Positions 45,615-54,792 are shown, numbered from the stretch's first letter. The stretch: DNA of 64,000 nt from Myxococcota bacterium (GCA_029243605.1 JAQWRT010000051.1:62001-126000), one strand, 5' to 3'. Translations and numbers: made by a program. The notes: generated by a model not told the origin, from the letters alone.

Positions 45615-46496
45615 ATGAAATTCGGAATTTCCGTAGCCTTCAGTGACGCATCCCATCTTGGAGCCATGGCTCAGGCCGCCGAGGCCGCCGGTTTCGAGCG
45701 GGTGACGGTCTCGGACCACGTAATCCAGCCCGAAAAGCTCGCCACTCCCTATCCCTACACCGAGGATGGCCTGCCCCGTTGGCCGCCGTTTACCGACTGG
45801 CCCGATCCCTGGGTCGTGATCGGGGCGATGTCCGCCCTGACCCGTCGCATCCGCTTCTTTACCAGCGTTTATGTGTTGGGGATGCGAAATCCCTTCTTGG
45901 TGGCGAAGACCGTTGGTACGGCAGCCGTGATGTCCGGGGACCGCGTCGAACTCGGGATCGGAGCGGGTTGGATGCGTGAGGAATTCGAATTGCTGGGTCA
46001 GACATTCGACGGGCGGGGGCAGCGGATCGACGAGATGATCGATGTTCTCCGCTTGATCTGGGGAGGTGGCTTCGTAGAGCACCACGGAGAGCATTACGAT
46101 TTTTCTCGCCTTGAGATGAGCCCGGTTCCCCGAAGCCCGATTCCGATCTACGTAGGAGGCTTTTCGCCGCCCGCACTGCGCCGGGCGGCGACCCGGGGTG
46201 ATGGCTGGATCTCTGATCTGCACAGCACCGCCGAATTGGCCGAGTTGATTCCCCGGGTTCTGGCCATCCGTTCCCAGGGCGAACGGGCCGAGGAGCCCTT
46301 CGAGGTTCTGGTCACCTGCAACGATGCTTACGATCTTGATGGCTATAAGCGAGTGGCGGATTTGGGGGCGACCCACCTGACCACCATGCCCTGGCTCTTC
46401 TACGGAGCGAACCCGGAAATCCTCCAAGAGAAAATCGATGGAATCGCGCGTTTCGGAGACGAGATCATCGGTCCCATGGCGAATCACTCGGGTTGA
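45615..46496 (+). CDS. LLM-class (luciferase-like, probable F420) oxidoreductase
   Basis: The 293-residue protein belongs to the TIGR03619-like LLM group: MKFGISVAF, GFERVTVSDHVIQP, a proline-rich insertion (PYPYTEDGLPRWPPFTDWPDPW), IRFFTSVYVLGMRNPFLVAKTVGTAAVMSGDR and GIGAGWMREEFELLGQ are all visible, with PIYVGGFSPPALRRA in the second half. It probably uses F420 or FMN. The ATG at 45615 has AGGAGA directly upstream; an earlier in-frame start at 45564 adds 17 unconserved residues. Only about 25% of residues by eye match the other LLM protein at 32294, so it is not a recent duplicate. Confidence 0.87.
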   Translation: MKFGISVAFSDASHLGAMAQAAEAAGFERVTVSDHVIQPEKLATPYPYTEDGLPRWPPFTDWPDPWVVIGAMSALTRRIRFFTSVYVLGMRNPFLVAKTVGTAAVMSGDRVELGIGAGWMREEFELLGQTFDGRGQRIDEMIDVLRLIWGGGFVEHHGEHYDFSRLEMSPVPRSPIPIYVGGFSPPALRRAATRGDGWISDLHSTAELAELIPRVLAIRSQGERAEEPFEVLVTCNDAYDLDGYKRVADLGATHLTTMPWLFYGANPEILQEKIDGIARFGDEIIGPMANHSG

Positions 46497-46525
46497 AGCA
46501 TGGGAGCCAGCCGAGTCGAGACTCC

Positions 46526-47281
46526 CTAGGCGGCGTGGGTGCCGAAATCGATGGGCAGAGCGACCCCGCTGATGGAGCGCGCGGTGGGTGAAGAGAGATA
46601 GACAATCGCTTCGGCGATCTCGTCGGGGGTGGTGACCCTGGGAACCAGACTCAGCCGGCTGATCAAATCGGGGTCGAAGTCCTCGGGTGGGGCGAAGCCC
46701 GCGATCAGGGGCGTTTCGACGGCACCGGGGCACACACAATTCACGCGTAGCCCCTGCTTGGCATACTCTACGGCCATGACTCGAGTCAGCCCGACGACTC
46801 CCGCCTTCGAGGCGCAGTAGGCCGCTCCATAGGCTTGGCCTTTGAGTCCGGCGAGGGATGAAACGTTGACGATAGAGCCTTCCTCTTTGAGCAGGTGGGG
46901 GATGGCGGCCCGGCTCATGAAGAAGGTTCCGCTCAGGTTGACTCCAAGCACACGGTTCCAGTCTTCATCGCTCAACTCGTGGGTCTGTTCGAGCTTAAGA
47001 ATCCCGGCCACGTTCGCGAGGATCTGCAGCCCCCCGAAAGTATCGATGCATTGACCCACCGCAGCACTCGCCGAGGCAGAGTCTGCGACGTTGAGATCGA
47101 TCGCGATGGCTTTGCCCCCGTCCCGGGTGATCTCGGAAACCGTCTCCGCCAGATTTTCCGGGCTGATATCCGCGCAGGCCACTCGCGCGCCCTGACGGGC
47201 GAAAGCCTTTGCACTGGCTCGCCCAATGCCCGAAGCCGCGCCGGTGACGAGTGCGATTTTGCCTTCGAATTGATCTTCCAT
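46526..47281 (-). CDS. SDR-family oxidoreductase
   Basis: The 251-residue protein is a classical SDR with TGAASGIG (13-20), NVAG in place of NNAG, catalytic Ser in VNVSS (S141/S142), and AYCASK (Y155, K159); ACADIS suggests NAD(H) preference through the Asp after the second strand. The C-terminal SGVALPIDFG replaces the common VDGG. Substrate unknown; many SDRs with this context act on secondary alcohols of steroids or fatty acids. ATG 47281 was taken over a GTG at 47308 because homologues usually begin a few residues before GKIALVTG. Confidence 0.87.
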   Translation of the reverse strand: MEDQFEGKIALVTGAASGIGRASAKAFARQGARVACADISPENLAETVSEITRDGGKAIAIDLNVADSASASAAVGQCIDTFGGLQILANVAGILKLEQTHELSDEDWNRVLGVNLSGTFFMSRAAIPHLLKEEGSIVNVSSLAGLKGQAYGAAYCASKAGVVGLTRVMAVEYAKQGLRVNCVCPGAVETPLIAGFAPPEDFDPDLISRLSLVPRVTTPDEIAEAIVYLSSPTARSISGVALPIDFGTHAA

Positions 47282-47362
47282 ATTTTTTCCCGTTCTGGCT
47301 GTAGGCACTCAGCGAAATCCTGGAGGCTGAGCCCAGCGCCGAGAGGTGTTGCGAGGATTGGG

Positions 47363-47401
47363 GTGAGAGATTCGGGGGAGAGATTCGGGTGAGAGATTCG
47401 G
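47363..47401. repeat. three 13-bp tandem units
   Basis: Three adjacent 13-base units of the form G[TG]GAGAGATTCGG occupy 47363-47375, 47376-47388 and 47389-47401; the second differs by one base. They lie between the SDR gene and the 3' end of the epimerase gene, ending five bases from its stop codon. There is no sign of a coding role. Confidence 0.85.
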
Positions 47402-47405
47402 GGGA

Positions 47406-48329
47406 TCAGGGCTTGAGCAGTTCGGGGTTGCGCGTTTCGACCATTCGTCGGATGCCATCGCGCCAAGCGATTTCGGTTTTCCCCACCCGCTCATGCATCT
47501 GGGTTGGATCCAGGTGGATGCCCCTGAGCGTGTTTTCGGTGGGCGCCAATTTGGCGTCGAGACCCGTCAATTCGCTCAGGTAAGCGCACCATTCCTCGAT
47601 GCTGGTGGGCTCGCTTCCGCCCCAATTCAGAGTCGTTGCGGGAGTGCTCGCGGCGCCCAATAGGGCCGGGATCATGCGGATGTAGTCGTCTTCATGAATC
47701 AAGTTGTAGAAACTCGGCCCATCCGAGTGGACCGGGATGGAGACGCCGGATTTCATCATCATCAGGTGGTACCAAGGCCAGCCGCCGTTATTTCCGTAGG
47801 GCACGCTGAACCGAGCGATAATTGTAGGAAGGTTGAAGAGTCGGGCCGAGGTTCGGACGACGGATTCGGCTGCGATTTTGCAAATGCTGTAGGTGGGCAT
47901 CATGACTCGGTGATTGTCGCCCAGGGGATCGGTCTCTTTGAGGGCATCTCTGCCCTCGTCGTGATAGACGCCGGCTGTTGAACAGTGCAGGAAGGCACGC
48001 GCCGATCGACAATGAGCCATAAGGAGGCCCGCTCCCTCGGCATTGGCCCGCAGGTCGTATTCGAAGTCGCCGCTCTTGACCACGGCGAAGTGCAGGACGT
48101 AGTCGAAGTTCTGGGGGATCTCGTCAAATTCCCCCGAAGCGAGATCGACAGCGAGGGTCGCGGCTCCCAGAGCCTCGACCTTCTCTCGACTCCCCTCGGC
48201 CGTGAAGCGAGCAAGGCCGTAGACCTCGTTGTTTGGAGACAATCTTTCGATCACCGGGAGCGCGACCTGGCTGGTGGCTCCCGTGACGAGTATTCGGTGG
48301 CCTGAGAGTTCGGCCGCAGTCGTGTTCAT
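47406..48329 (-). CDS. NAD-dependent epimerase/dehydratase (extended SDR)
   Basis: The 307-residue protein has the extended-SDR pattern: ILVTGATSQVALPVIERL (the GxxGxxG loop is altered to GATSQVA), FDYVLHFAVVKSG, catalytic HCSTAGVYHDEG and YSICKIAAE (the YxxxK motif), then NLIHEDDYIRMIPALL, which is common to nucleotide-sugar epimerases and related reductases. The altered glycine loop is unusual but seen in some members. Its neighbours (SDR, SnoaL-like) suggest small-molecule metabolism rather than sugar chemistry. It is 24 bp after the SnoaL-like gene. Confidence 0.85.
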   Translation of the reverse strand: MNTTAAELSGHRILVTGATSQVALPVIERLSPNNEVYGLARFTAEGSREKVEALGAATLAVDLASGEFDEIPQNFDYVLHFAVVKSGDFEYDLRANAEGAGLLMAHCRSARAFLHCSTAGVYHDEGRDALKETDPLGDNHRVMMPTYSICKIAAESVVRTSARLFNLPTIIARFSVPYGNNGGWPWYHLMMMKSGVSIPVHSDGPSFYNLIHEDDYIRMIPALLGAASTPATTLNWGGSEPTSIEEWCAYLSELTGLDAKLAPTENTLRGIHLDPTQMHERVGKTEIAWRDGIRRMVETRNPELLKP

Positions 48330-48353
48330 TCCTTCTCCTCGGGCTGTGGGGGT

Positions 48354-48887
48354 CTATTGGCCAGGGTGCTGCATTTTTACTTTTTCTCGGCTGGCGAAAC
48401 TGCCACCCGCCTGAATCCACGCCTTGATGGTGGGGCCCGCATCCTTGGTGGGGTTGTAGATATCTTCTTCACTGGAGAAGAGGCCCTTCCCCGCATAGAC
48501 CAAGCGAGTCCAGGTGGGAAAGGAAAAGGGGGCACCCTCCGGATCCTTGGGGTGGGGCAGTCGATTTTGGCATTGGAAGACGATGGCCCCTTTCTCGTCG
48601 TCGAAGGCGATCCAATCCTGGGGAAAGGTCATTTCGGGAAAAGGGGCCATGACGTCGCATATCCACTCGGCAATGGCTTGGCGACCCCGGAATTCGCCGT
48701 AGGCATGCTCGATATAGTGGGCGTCCTCGGTGAAGGATCCGGCCCAGATATTCCAGTCCCCGCTTCGTTGGGATTCGAGCCGCCGCTCGTTGTATTTTTC
48801 GAAAGCTTCGACGAGTTCCTTACGTGAAAAATCGTGCACTAGTTCAACTCCTTGGGGTTGGGAGATTGGTTGTTCTGTAAAAGTCAT
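48354..48887 (-). CDS. SnoaL/NTF2-like fold protein
   Basis: The 177-residue protein fits the SnoaL-like cystatin-fold family: SRKELVEAFEKYNERRLESQRSGDWNIWAGSFTEDAHYIEHAYGEFRGRQAI is the typical helix and pocket-forming strand, and MTFPQDWIAFDDEKGAIVFQ continues the sheet. SnoaL-like proteins are small isomerases, hydratases or binding proteins for polyketide, steroid or aromatic ligands. It probably forms one transcription unit with the epimerase and the SDR that follow on the same strand. The ligand is unknown. Confidence 0.82.
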   Translation of the reverse strand: MTFTEQPISQPQGVELVHDFSRKELVEAFEKYNERRLESQRSGDWNIWAGSFTEDAHYIEHAYGEFRGRQAIAEWICDVMAPFPEMTFPQDWIAFDDEKGAIVFQCQNRLPHPKDPEGAPFSFPTWTRLVYAGKGLFSSEEDIYNPTKDAGPTIKAWIQAGGSFASREKVKMQHPGQ

Positions 48888-48929
48888 TCCAGCCTAATTC
48901 AGGCAATGGCTCTGGGCTTGGTCGGCGAA

Positions 48930-49655
48930 TCAAAGGGCGGTACTGACCAGCCGGCCAAGCAGCCAAGTGATTCCCGCTGCGGTTGCGCCGAAGAGCAGCT
49001 GACGAATGGCTCCCCACAAAGCGCTGCGCTGGGTAATGGCGGTCACTGCTCCTCCGACCACCATCAGCCCGAATCCTGACACAAGAATGGATTCGAGCAG
49101 CGCGGAGGGGAAGATGAGCCACGGAATCAGGGGAACCAGAGCTCCGAGAACAAAGGCGACGAAAGAGGTGCCCGCCGCCTTTTCGGGCGATCCCATCTGC
49201 TGGGGAACGATGCCCAATTCGAGGAGCGCGTGGAAGCCCACGGCGGGCTCAAGGTTCTGGTGGAGCTTTTGGGCGATGTCCTGGGCATGGTCGGGTTCGA
49301 TGCCGCTTTGAATCAGTAACTGGCTTAGGTGGGCCTGTTCTTCCTCGGGAAAATCGCGAATGTGCTCGCGCTCGAGCTGAATTTGCCGCTCCATACTCTC
49401 GCGCTGGGTCTTCATCGAAACGTATTCGCCCGCCGCCATGGAGAAGGCCCCTGCGAGCAGGCCCACCGAACCGGCCATGACCACGGCGCTGGCGCTCCCA
49501 TCGGTCCCCCCAGCGACGCCCATGACCAGGGCGAGGTTCGAAACCAGCCCGTCGGAGATTCCGAAGATCCCCGCGCGGATCGTCCCGCTCCCGGTGTTGT
49601 CGAGGTGCTCGCTTTCGACGTGGGAATGGCCCATGGGTTGGCTCTGGATTGTCAT
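48930..49655 (-). CDS. VIT1/CCC1-family membrane transporter
   Basis: The 241-residue protein has the CCC1/VIT1 signature GTIRAGIFGISDGLVSNLALVMGVAGG at the N-terminus, a second helix AGSVGLLAGAFSMAAGEYVSMKTQRE with the conserved Gly and Glu, a cytoplasmic helical region (EREHIRDFPEEEQAHLSQLL) rich in Glu and His like the metal-binding domain of plant VIT1, and three C-terminal membrane segments. Family members move iron or manganese out of the cytosol; the exact metal is not fixed by sequence. It shares a strand with the MMPL gene upstream (gap 27 bp). Confidence 0.87.
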   Translation of the reverse strand: MTIQSQPMGHSHVESEHLDNTGSGTIRAGIFGISDGLVSNLALVMGVAGGTDGSASAVVMAGSVGLLAGAFSMAAGEYVSMKTQRESMERQIQLEREHIRDFPEEEQAHLSQLLIQSGIEPDHAQDIAQKLHQNLEPAVGFHALLELGIVPQQMGSPEKAAGTSFVAFVLGALVPLIPWLIFPSALLESILVSGFGLMVVGGAVTAITQRSALWGAIRQLLFGATAAGITWLLGRLVSTAL

Positions 49656-49682
49656 GGGGAGAATATAGCCGCCTCTCGGCCT

Positions 49683-51962
49683 TCAGGCGTCGGTGCTGGG
49701 GCTTCTTCTAACGAGAAGGGCGGGCAATAAGCTGGTGTCGGCCAGGAAGCACAGGACCATAATGCCCGAGGTGAGGAGCCCGAGGTTTCGGGCGATGGAG
49801 AACTCGGAAAAGCCCAATACGAGGAAGGCTCCGGCAATCATCACCGTAGTACTCGCGATGGCGGGGAGCACCTCCTGGAACGTTTCGTCGAGGGCCCGGC
49901 GGGGGGAGGCTCCCGACTCGGTTCGCGCATGAAAACCGCTGACGACATGAATGGTGTCATCGACGGCGACGCCAAGAGCGAGACAGCCGATCAGCGCGGT
50001 GCCCGCGTCGAGGGGCATGCGGAATAAGCCCAGGGCTCCGAAAATCAGCCATAACGGGATCGCGTTGGGAATCAGTGAGAGGAGGGCGAGGCGAGGTGAG
50101 CGAAAAATCAGGAGGAGCACGCCGGAAATGGCCAGCAGGGCCACAACCAGGCCGCGAAGTTGCCCGTAGGCGATCTCGTCCTCGGCCCGGGCGAATTCGT
50201 ACATGATGCCCGTGGTGGCGAGTGTGTGACCTTCGGGGCCGTGACGGGCCCACCAGGTTTCAGCCGAATCTCGGATTCCGGTCAAGTGGGCGGAACCATT
50301 ATTGTCCGCCCGGATCAGGATATTCGTCGCCGATCGATCGAAGAGAAGCAGATCCTCCAATTGCTCGAGGGATTCGAGAAGCAGCAGATATTGTTCGGCC
50401 AGGGCCATGGACCCGGGGAGAGGCTGAGTGGGATCGTCCTGGAAGCCTCCGTGGATTTGCCGAAGCGGGTCGGCCACCGAGAGGGCCTTGCCCACTTCGG
50501 GGAGGGACTCGAGGTGGCGGGTGAGCCCGTCGACAGCCGAGAGCGTCTCGGGCTCGAGGACACTTTGGCCACGGGGGGCCGTCACGATGACATTCATCGG
50601 GCTGATACCCGAGAGGTTCTGACGGATCTCTTCGTAGGCATCGCGGACGGGATTTCCGGTGGGAAGCCAGCGGGTCGCGTCGGTTTCGACGTCGACCCGG
50701 GCGATGCCGGGCAACGCCAGGACGAGAACCCCGGCCCAGAGGGCGAGGACCACGCCGGGCCTGCGCCCAATCGGGCCGAGCAGGGCGGGAGCCAGCTGGG
50801 TCTGCACCCATGAAAACCCCCTGGGCCGCCCCCGTAGCCCCGGGCTGAGCGCAAGCCCGGCCGGAAGCAGGGTCAGGCAAAGAGCGGTGACGATCAGGAC
50901 GCCCAGGGCTCCAAAGCCGCCGGTCATGCGAACCGCTTCGATGCGGACGAAGGTAATCGCCAGCAGGCCAAGCGCCGTGGTGAGTCCCGAGAGGGCGACG
51001 GGCAGGCTCACCCGGGCAAGAGCATCGCCCAGGGGTGTCGAGGCGGAGGGGCTATCCCCTTCTTCCGCTGCGCCGGCGGCGACCAGAAAATGCATCGAGT
51101 AAGCACAGCCCAGGGCCAGGATGATCGAGGGCAGGACCATGGTGGTGATGCCCAGGGGCGCCCCGAGATAACCCATGGCGGAGAGCAGGAAGAGCGATCC
51201 AAGGGTGCCCGGAATCAATCCGAGAACGATCGCCACGGCCGAGCGAAAGAGGGCAAAGAGAAAAAGCGCGATCAGAAGCCCCGTGATCGGAGCAAAGTAG
51301 ACGATCTCTGTGCGGGTACGGTCGTTGGCCGCGACGCGAAAGACGGGCACCCCGGAGAGAATGCCGCCTGCGGGGTCAACCAGTTCGTGGATCTCCGCGA
51401 GCAATTCGGCGTGACGGCTCTCGGCTCCGCGTTCCAAGATAAGATTGATGGCGAGGATACGACCCTCGTTGGCAACCAGGCTGCGGGGAGCGATGCGATC
51501 GCTGGCCAGGCGTTGGGAGACCCGACGGGATCGCTCGTCCGGGCCCCCGATCGAGTCGTTGAGGGCGGGCTCGAGTTCCAGATCGCCCTGGGCGTTGACG
51601 AAGACCACGGGGACGGTTCCGATACTGTCGACCCGCCGGACCCCCTCAAGGTTCTCGAAGCGCTCGCCCAGCCGGCGCACTTGGGCCAAGAGTTCCGGGT
51701 CGAAGGGGTGCTCGGCCTCGAGGGCGACCACGATGATCTCGTCGCCTCCAAAATCATCCTGACTCTGCTGGTAGACCTGCCACGCGGGGTGATGGCGATC
51801 GAGCACGCTATCCGTCGAAGTGTCGACCTTGAGTTCCAGCAGGCCGGGAAGGGCAAGCAGCGTAAGCAAAGCCCAGACGGCGATGGTCGTCCCCGGTCGC
51901 CGGAGACCGAGGGCTGTCAGGGCCAGGGGGATGCGCGAGCGCTGCGCCTTGTTCTTTGCCAA
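49683..51962 (-). CDS. MMPL/RND-superfamily exporter
   Basis: The 759-residue membrane protein has the two-fold RND plan: a helix, a periplasmic domain (TDSVLDRHHPAWQVYQQSQDDFGGDEIIVVALE), five or six helices with FRVAANDRTRTEIVYF and SMGYLGAPLGITTMVLPSIILALGCAYSMHFL, then the second half with a similar domain and GCLALGVAVDDTIHVVSGFHAR. The Asp pairs in those helices are the likely proton relay. Such MMPL-type proteins export lipids or hopanoids. The TTG start at 51962 follows GGGGA four bases upstream. It is divergent from the PilZ fusion gene. Confidence 0.87.
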   Translation of the reverse strand: MAKNKAQRSRIPLALTALGLRRPGTTIAVWALLTLLALPGLLELKVDTSTDSVLDRHHPAWQVYQQSQDDFGGDEIIVVALEAEHPFDPELLAQVRRLGERFENLEGVRRVDSIGTVPVVFVNAQGDLELEPALNDSIGGPDERSRRVSQRLASDRIAPRSLVANEGRILAINLILERGAESRHAELLAEIHELVDPAGGILSGVPVFRVAANDRTRTEIVYFAPITGLLIALFLFALFRSAVAIVLGLIPGTLGSLFLLSAMGYLGAPLGITTMVLPSIILALGCAYSMHFLVAAGAAEEGDSPSASTPLGDALARVSLPVALSGLTTALGLLAITFVRIEAVRMTGGFGALGVLIVTALCLTLLPAGLALSPGLRGRPRGFSWVQTQLAPALLGPIGRRPGVVLALWAGVLVLALPGIARVDVETDATRWLPTGNPVRDAYEEIRQNLSGISPMNVIVTAPRGQSVLEPETLSAVDGLTRHLESLPEVGKALSVADPLRQIHGGFQDDPTQPLPGSMALAEQYLLLLESLEQLEDLLLFDRSATNILIRADNNGSAHLTGIRDSAETWWARHGPEGHTLATTGIMYEFARAEDEIAYGQLRGLVVALLAISGVLLLIFRSPRLALLSLIPNAIPLWLIFGALGLFRMPLDAGTALIGCLALGVAVDDTIHVVSGFHARTESGASPRRALDETFQEVLPAIASTTVMIAGAFLVLGFSEFSIARNLGLLTSGIMVLCFLADTSLLPALLVRRSPSTDA

Positions 51963-52272
51963 TGAGTCCCCGCTCCTTCAACCGATTCAGCGCGCGTTCA
52001 CCCGATCTCGCCCCCGCTCGGGCCGGCGGGATGGGCGAACTCCCCCAAGGTGCGCGGGGGGCAGAATAGAACATGCCAACCCCGGGTTGGAGTTGGCCGG
52101 CCAACTGCCGATCCCCCGCAGCGAGGGTAGGCCATGACTTGGCCGAGCGAGGGTCCCAGTAGGGTCCTCAGGGTGGAAATGCCCGCATCCTATGGCATAT
52201 TCTTGGGGCTTCGCATTACCCCCCGAGCTTGTCAGTCGTCAGGCGGTCAGGACCGCCGGCTTGGAAGGGTCC
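51963..52272. other. 310-bp divergent intergenic region
   Basis: This gap separates the MMPL exporter (minus) from the PilZ-LuxD-methyltransferase gene (plus) and should carry both promoters. No clear -35/-10 pair or long inverted repeat was found; the area around 52060-52120 contains short GCC/GGC repeats only. The PilZ gene could start at ATG 52192, which would shorten the gap by 81 bases. Confidence 0.5.
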
Positions 52273-54702
52273 ATGTTAAGCAGGTCGACCCCCATCCACG
52301 AGGGCGCCCTCCGCCGTCTCCATCCCGATACCCTCGAGGATGCCACCCGGGTTCGGGCACTCTTCGTTCGCGCGTGCGACGAGGGCGCGGAGTTCCATCG
52401 TGGCCTCAATCGCCGAGCAGATCTCGAAGTGGCCGTCCTCGAAGAAATCCTCGACGACGAGCTCGTCTTTCGGACGACGAATTTCGACCGCGCGTCGATT
52501 GGGGAACAGGTTTTCCTGAATTTTACGAGTGCCGAACGCCCTTATTTTTTCGCCACGCGTCCCTTGTCGAGCCTTCACGAGGGAAGGCTTCGGGTAAAGC
52601 TCCCAGCGGCGATCTTCTACGGGGAGCGCAGAGATCGGGCTCGCCGTCCTCCGGACGGGGGGGCGGGTGATCCGAGCCGGGTCGAGGTGGAGGATGGCCA
52701 GGGCGGCTACCACAAGGCCTGGGTCGAGGACGTTTCGCCTTCGGGTCTCGGTCTGCTCATCGAGACCGATGCGATCCCTGAGACACCGGTCAAGGTGCGC
52801 TTCTTGGACGGGCAGAACCCTGGGGCAGAGCTCCAACTCGAGTTGCGGAACCGTCAGCCCGCCGAAGGCCGACAGGGATGGACCCGCTACGGCCTCTCTC
52901 GCCATCTCCCCGCTCCGGTGAGCCCCGTGGAGGTCGAGGAGTTCGACGAGTTGGCTCTGGAGATCGCTCCGGAACTCGCGTGCCCCGGCGTCGAAAATCC
53001 GAAAGTCGTGCGCATCAGAAACGGCTCGGGCGAAGAAATCGTGGGGCTCGTGGATACCTGGGGCGACTCGGACGCTCGGACCGCAGTGGTGATGCCGAAT
53101 GGGTGGGGTCAGACCAAGGAGGTCCTGCTGCCGCTGGCGCGGACCCTGGTCACCACCTTTCGCGGGAATGACGAGGACGTGGTGGTCCTCCGCTATGACG
53201 GCACTCGGCGCCGGGGAGAATCTCATCAGCGATTCGAGCCCCAAGCACCCGGGCTGGAGAGTCGAGATTTCGTCTTCTCCCACGGGGTTCGCGATCTCGA
53301 GGCCGTAGTGGCCTATATGCGGGATTCAGAGGAATGGGGCATTTCCAGGCTGATCGTGGTGAGCTTCAGCGCTGCGGCCCTCGAGGTTCGAAAAGCCGTC
53401 GCTCGGGATCGGGGCCGGAGTATCGACGGCTGGGTGAGCGTAGTGGGCTCGCCGGATCTTCAGAGCATGTCGCGATCGATTTCGGGTGGCGTCGACTTCA
53501 TCGCGGGTCATGAACTCGGCCTCAAGTTCGGGCTCCAGGAATTGCTCGGTGTGACACTCGATGTGGATCAGGTCGTGAAGGATGCCAAGTCCCACGGCAT
53601 GGCCTTTGTCGAGGACGCGGGTCGGGATTTCGCGGCCACCGATATTCCCATTACCTGGTACCACGGTCGTCACGACGCCTGGGTCGACCTTGCCCGGGTC
53701 CAAAGCGTGCTCTCGCACGGAGACACGAGCCGCCGCCGCCTGGTGGTCGTCCCCACCGGGCACCAACTGCGGAGCAGCAAGCAGGCAGGCCAGGTCTTTC
53801 AGTGCATCGCCCGGGAAGTCGGTCGTATGGCCCTGGGCCGGGAGATCTCGCCACTTTCGCCTTCGCCCCGGGAGGTCCGGCGATTGCGAACTGCAGAGCG
53901 ACGGCGTCTGCCCAGCGCCGAGACCGACCTTCACGCGTTTTGGGTGGACTATCTCGTCGGGCGCGATCGGTCCGTGGGCATCGAATTGCTCACCGCCAGC
54001 AACGCCTACCGGGGGTTGATGGCCGAACAGATCGCAGCCCTCGAGCTCGGGCCGGATCAGCGAGTCGTCGACCTCGGCTCGGGAACCGGGAGCTTTGCCC
54101 TGGGGCTGGCGGCCTGGCCCGAGCGGCCTTCTGGGCTTCGGGTCACCGCCTTCGACTACGTGGAGGAGGCCCTGCATCGGTCACGGAGCCGGGTGGTGGC
54201 CAGTCCGGGGGGAGCTGATTTCCTTTTCGAGTGCGCCGAGGCCGACTTGAATTTACTCGCCCGAGGTCAGCATATTCCCGTGGCCGACGGGGGGGCGGAT
54301 CGGGTTCTGGCGTCGCTGCTTCTCTCCTACCTCGAAGTGCCCACCCGGCTCTTGGAGGAAGCGTTCCGAATCCTGCAGCCGGGCGGACGCCTGGTGATTT
54401 CCTCCCTTTGCCGGGATGCCGATATCAGCGGCCTCTACGTGGAGGCCTACGCCGAACTTCAGGCTGGGGACGCGGTGGCGACCCTGCCCGAATCGCAGGC
54501 CTTGAAGCTCGGCGACCTGGCGCGCAATTTCCTCAACGACGCGGCGAAGATTATCGAGTTCGAGGACTCCGGAGCCTTTCATTTCTGGGAGCCCGACGAG
54601 CTCGCTGAAATCGTCCGTGGGTGCGGCTTTCAGGGCGTTCAGACCCTGCTGAGCCTGGGAACTCCCCCCCAGGCAGTGGTGTTGGCTGCGTATAGGCCCT
54701 GA
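52273..54702 (+). CDS. PilZ domain - LuxD-like acyl-transferase/thioesterase - SAM methyltransferase fusion
   Basis: The 809-residue protein has three parts. Residues 1-215 contain a PilZ-type c-di-GMP module: RxxxR in ERRDRARRP (R120, R124) and DVSPSG (153-158). Residues about 240-520 are an alpha/beta hydrolase most like LuxD: MPNGWGQTKE, the nucleophile in VVSFSAAALEV (S366), Asp in HGRHDAWV (D468) and His in PTGHQL (H497). Residues about 560-809 form a class I methyltransferase with VVDLGSGTGSFALG (598-611) and LQPGGRLVISS. ATG 52273 has GGAAGG five bases before it; ATG 52192 is possible. Together this suggests acyl or ester transfer and methylation under c-di-GMP control. Confidence 0.8.
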   Translation: MLSRSTPIHEGALRRLHPDTLEDATRVRALFVRACDEGAEFHRGLNRRADLEVAVLEEILDDELVFRTTNFDRASIGEQVFLNFTSAERPYFFATRPLSSLHEGRLRVKLPAAIFYGERRDRARRPPDGGAGDPSRVEVEDGQGGYHKAWVEDVSPSGLGLLIETDAIPETPVKVRFLDGQNPGAELQLELRNRQPAEGRQGWTRYGLSRHLPAPVSPVEVEEFDELALEIAPELACPGVENPKVVRIRNGSGEEIVGLVDTWGDSDARTAVVMPNGWGQTKEVLLPLARTLVTTFRGNDEDVVVLRYDGTRRRGESHQRFEPQAPGLESRDFVFSHGVRDLEAVVAYMRDSEEWGISRLIVVSFSAAALEVRKAVARDRGRSIDGWVSVVGSPDLQSMSRSISGGVDFIAGHELGLKFGLQELLGVTLDVDQVVKDAKSHGMAFVEDAGRDFAATDIPITWYHGRHDAWVDLARVQSVLSHGDTSRRRLVVVPTGHQLRSSKQAGQVFQCIAREVGRMALGREISPLSPSPREVRRLRTAERRRLPSAETDLHAFWVDYLVGRDRSVGIELLTASNAYRGLMAEQIAALELGPDQRVVDLGSGTGSFALGLAAWPERPSGLRVTAFDYVEEALHRSRSRVVASPGGADFLFECAEADLNLLARGQHIPVADGGADRVLASLLLSYLEVPTRLLEEAFRILQPGGRLVISSLCRDADISGLYVEAYAELQAGDAVATLPESQALKLGDLARNFLNDAAKIIEFEDSGAFHFWEPDELAEIVRGCGFQGVQTLLSLGTPPQAVVLAAYRP

Positions 54703-54737
54703 GGAGCCGCGCCGGTATCCCAGGGCGCGGAAAACCC

Positions 54738-54757
54738 GGCAAGTAGTTGCCTTTTTT
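54738..54757 (+). terminator. intrinsic terminator after the PilZ fusion gene
   Basis: GGCAA-GTAG-TTGCC forms a 5-bp stem with a 4-base loop and is followed at once by six T. A second hairpin (CCGCGCC / GGCGCGG, 54707-54730) lies just upstream. Both are 5-55 bases after the stop codon at 54702, and 36 bases remain before the kinase gene, which would then need its own promoter. Confidence 0.6.
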
Positions 54758-54792
54758 AAAGTTTCAGGGGTTCTTGCCGATTATTTGAGGGC

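Noticed and set aside
52273-54702. Bioluminescence (lux) locus
   Set aside because: The central domain resembles LuxD, but no luxA, luxB, luxC or luxE gene lies nearby; the two LLM proteins in the window are of the F420-type group and lie 6 and 20 kb away.
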